Assembly: GCA_012274165.1 (NCBI GenBank)
Contig: JAAPAA010000348.1
Coordinates: forward strand, 1 to 6,578
From: Thiobacillaceae bacterium
GTDB taxonomy: Bacteria > Pseudomonadota > Gammaproteobacteria > Burkholderiales > Thiobacillaceae
DNA length: 6,578 bases
Reading direction: 5' to 3'
The translations under genes and the position numbers were made by a program. Below the pieces are notes generated by a model. That model searched no databases. It saw only the letters and a program-made list of their open reading frames with translations, and had not been told where the DNA came from. This document shows positions 5,966 through 6,578 of the stretch, piece by piece (the first letter of the stretch is position 1; each line of letters opens with the position of its first letter).

Positions 5966-6578
5966 TTAGGCTGGGCTGTCATATAATTGTGATTTGAGAC
6001 GCAGCATGGCTTTCCGTGTAAGTGACTGCTCTGGAATGCGCGTACGGCCCGCGCGGATTTCTGCTGCGAGTCGCGTGCAGTCAAGCGAGAACCGTTGCGC
6101 TTCTGCACTGTCGCAAAACAGTAAGTAGCCATGGACCCCCACCCAGGCCACGCGCGCGGTCGCCAGGCCTTCGCATGGCGGATCGAAGTCCACCCAGTCG
6201 CCTTCGAGCAACTGCTGGGTCTGTTGCAGAATGAGGTCGTTGGGGGCGGGATCTGCCAGTTGCCGTGCGAGCGACTCGACTTCATCCGGTGAAATGCGCT
6301 GGGGCACAAACGTATTGACCACGCTGATGGGCTGGCTGACATCGGGACGGATCCAGCACTCCTGGGTGGCAGTGATGGCGCTGAAAAAGCTTTTCAACTG
6401 AGCAGGATCGGCGCCTTGTGCCAGCAGGCCACGTCGTAATGCCGCATTGATTGCGGGAATGGCCTGCAGGCGGGCTTCCCGGGCGCCAGATTCCGGAGCT
6501 TGCAGGCTCAGAAATAGCTGAAGCAGGGTTGAGCAGGCGTCGCGCCAGTTGGCGCCTTCGCCGGATTCGGCTACATAC
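5966..6578 (-). CDS. DUF1631-like protein, C-terminal part (partial; start outside window)
   Basis: The frame is open from the window edge to a TAA at 5968-5966, giving 203 residues. A TTG at 6397 lies inside this frame but is unlikely to be the start, because the residues before it continue family-like helical sequence (WRDACSTLLQLFLSL, PAINAALRRGLLAQG). This first part corresponds to the segment around LPGLLKRLREG of the downstream protein. The last about 80 residues (EGDWVDF, ARVAWVGVHGYLLF, FSLDCTRLAAEI, RKAMLRLKSQL) line up with that protein's C-terminal domain (KGDWVEF, ARLGWISGVKNTYLF, FSIGLHRLADKL, GKLMNLFRQKL). The two genes are therefore tandem paralogues. Here the linker before the C-terminal domain is short and lacks the Pro/Ala/Glu-rich stretch. 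No terminator with a T-run follows; the next gene's promoter begins 20 nt downstream. Confidence 0.85.
   Translation of the reverse strand, partial: YVAESGEGANWRDACSTLLQLFLSLQAPESGAREARLQAIPAINAALRRGLLAQGADPAQLKSFFSAITATQECWIRPDVSQPISVVNTFVPQRISPDEVESLARQLADPAPNDLILQQTQQLLEGDWVDFDPPCEGLATARVAWVGVHGYLLFCDSAEAQRFSLDCTRLAAEIRAGRTRIPEQSLTRKAMLRLKSQLYDSPA

Noticed and set aside
5966..6397. A separate 143-residue gene starting at the TTG at 6397
   Set aside because: The same frame is open to the window edge and the upstream residues continue DUF1631-like sequence, so it is the tail of a longer gene.

Overview
The window looks like chromosomal DNA from a Gram-negative proteobacterium, most likely a betaproteobacterium. 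This rests on the GC-rich composition, an outer-membrane beta-barrel gene, a classical MutY and two DUF1631-type proteins, a family I know mainly from beta- and gammaproteobacteria. The genus is not resolved. All genes I can support lie on the minus strand, so transcription runs from high to low coordinates. No tRNA, rRNA, CRISPR array or insertion sequence was seen.

Reading in transcription order: (1) 6578-5966 is the C-terminal 203 residues of a DUF1631-like protein whose 5' end lies outside the window. (2) 5965-5716 is an intergenic leader that carries almost every signal one could ask for: a sigma-28 (FliA)-type promoter (5920-5946), an imperfect hairpin (5881-5905), a c-di-GMP-I (GEMM-I) riboswitch aptamer (5779-5879) and a hairpin that can bury the ribosome binding site and start codon (5714-5748). 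(3) 5715-3451 is a full-length DUF1631 protein of 754 residues, a paralogue of the partial gene upstream. (4) 3450-3403 is a short spacer with two inverted repeats. (5) 3402-2314 is mutY, the adenine DNA glycosylase. (6) 2312-1854 is a small periplasmic PstS-like binding protein, (7) 1885-689 an outer-membrane porin-like beta-barrel, and (8) 684-1 the periplasmic sensor half of a membrane signalling protein that runs off the window. Genes 5 to 8 are packed with a 1-nt gap, a 32-nt overlap and a 4-nt gap, so they look like one operon.

The main interest is the second DUF1631 gene. The sequence supports a model in which a motility sigma factor drives its transcription and a c-di-GMP riboswitch in its leader gates its translation. 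The protein ends in a small domain that I infer may be PilZ-like, which would make it a c-di-GMP-regulated and possibly c-di-GMP-responsive protein of the motile/sessile switch. The downstream binding protein, barrel and sensor trio resembles an envelope-sensing module and may feed the same second-messenger network, but its output domain is not in the window.
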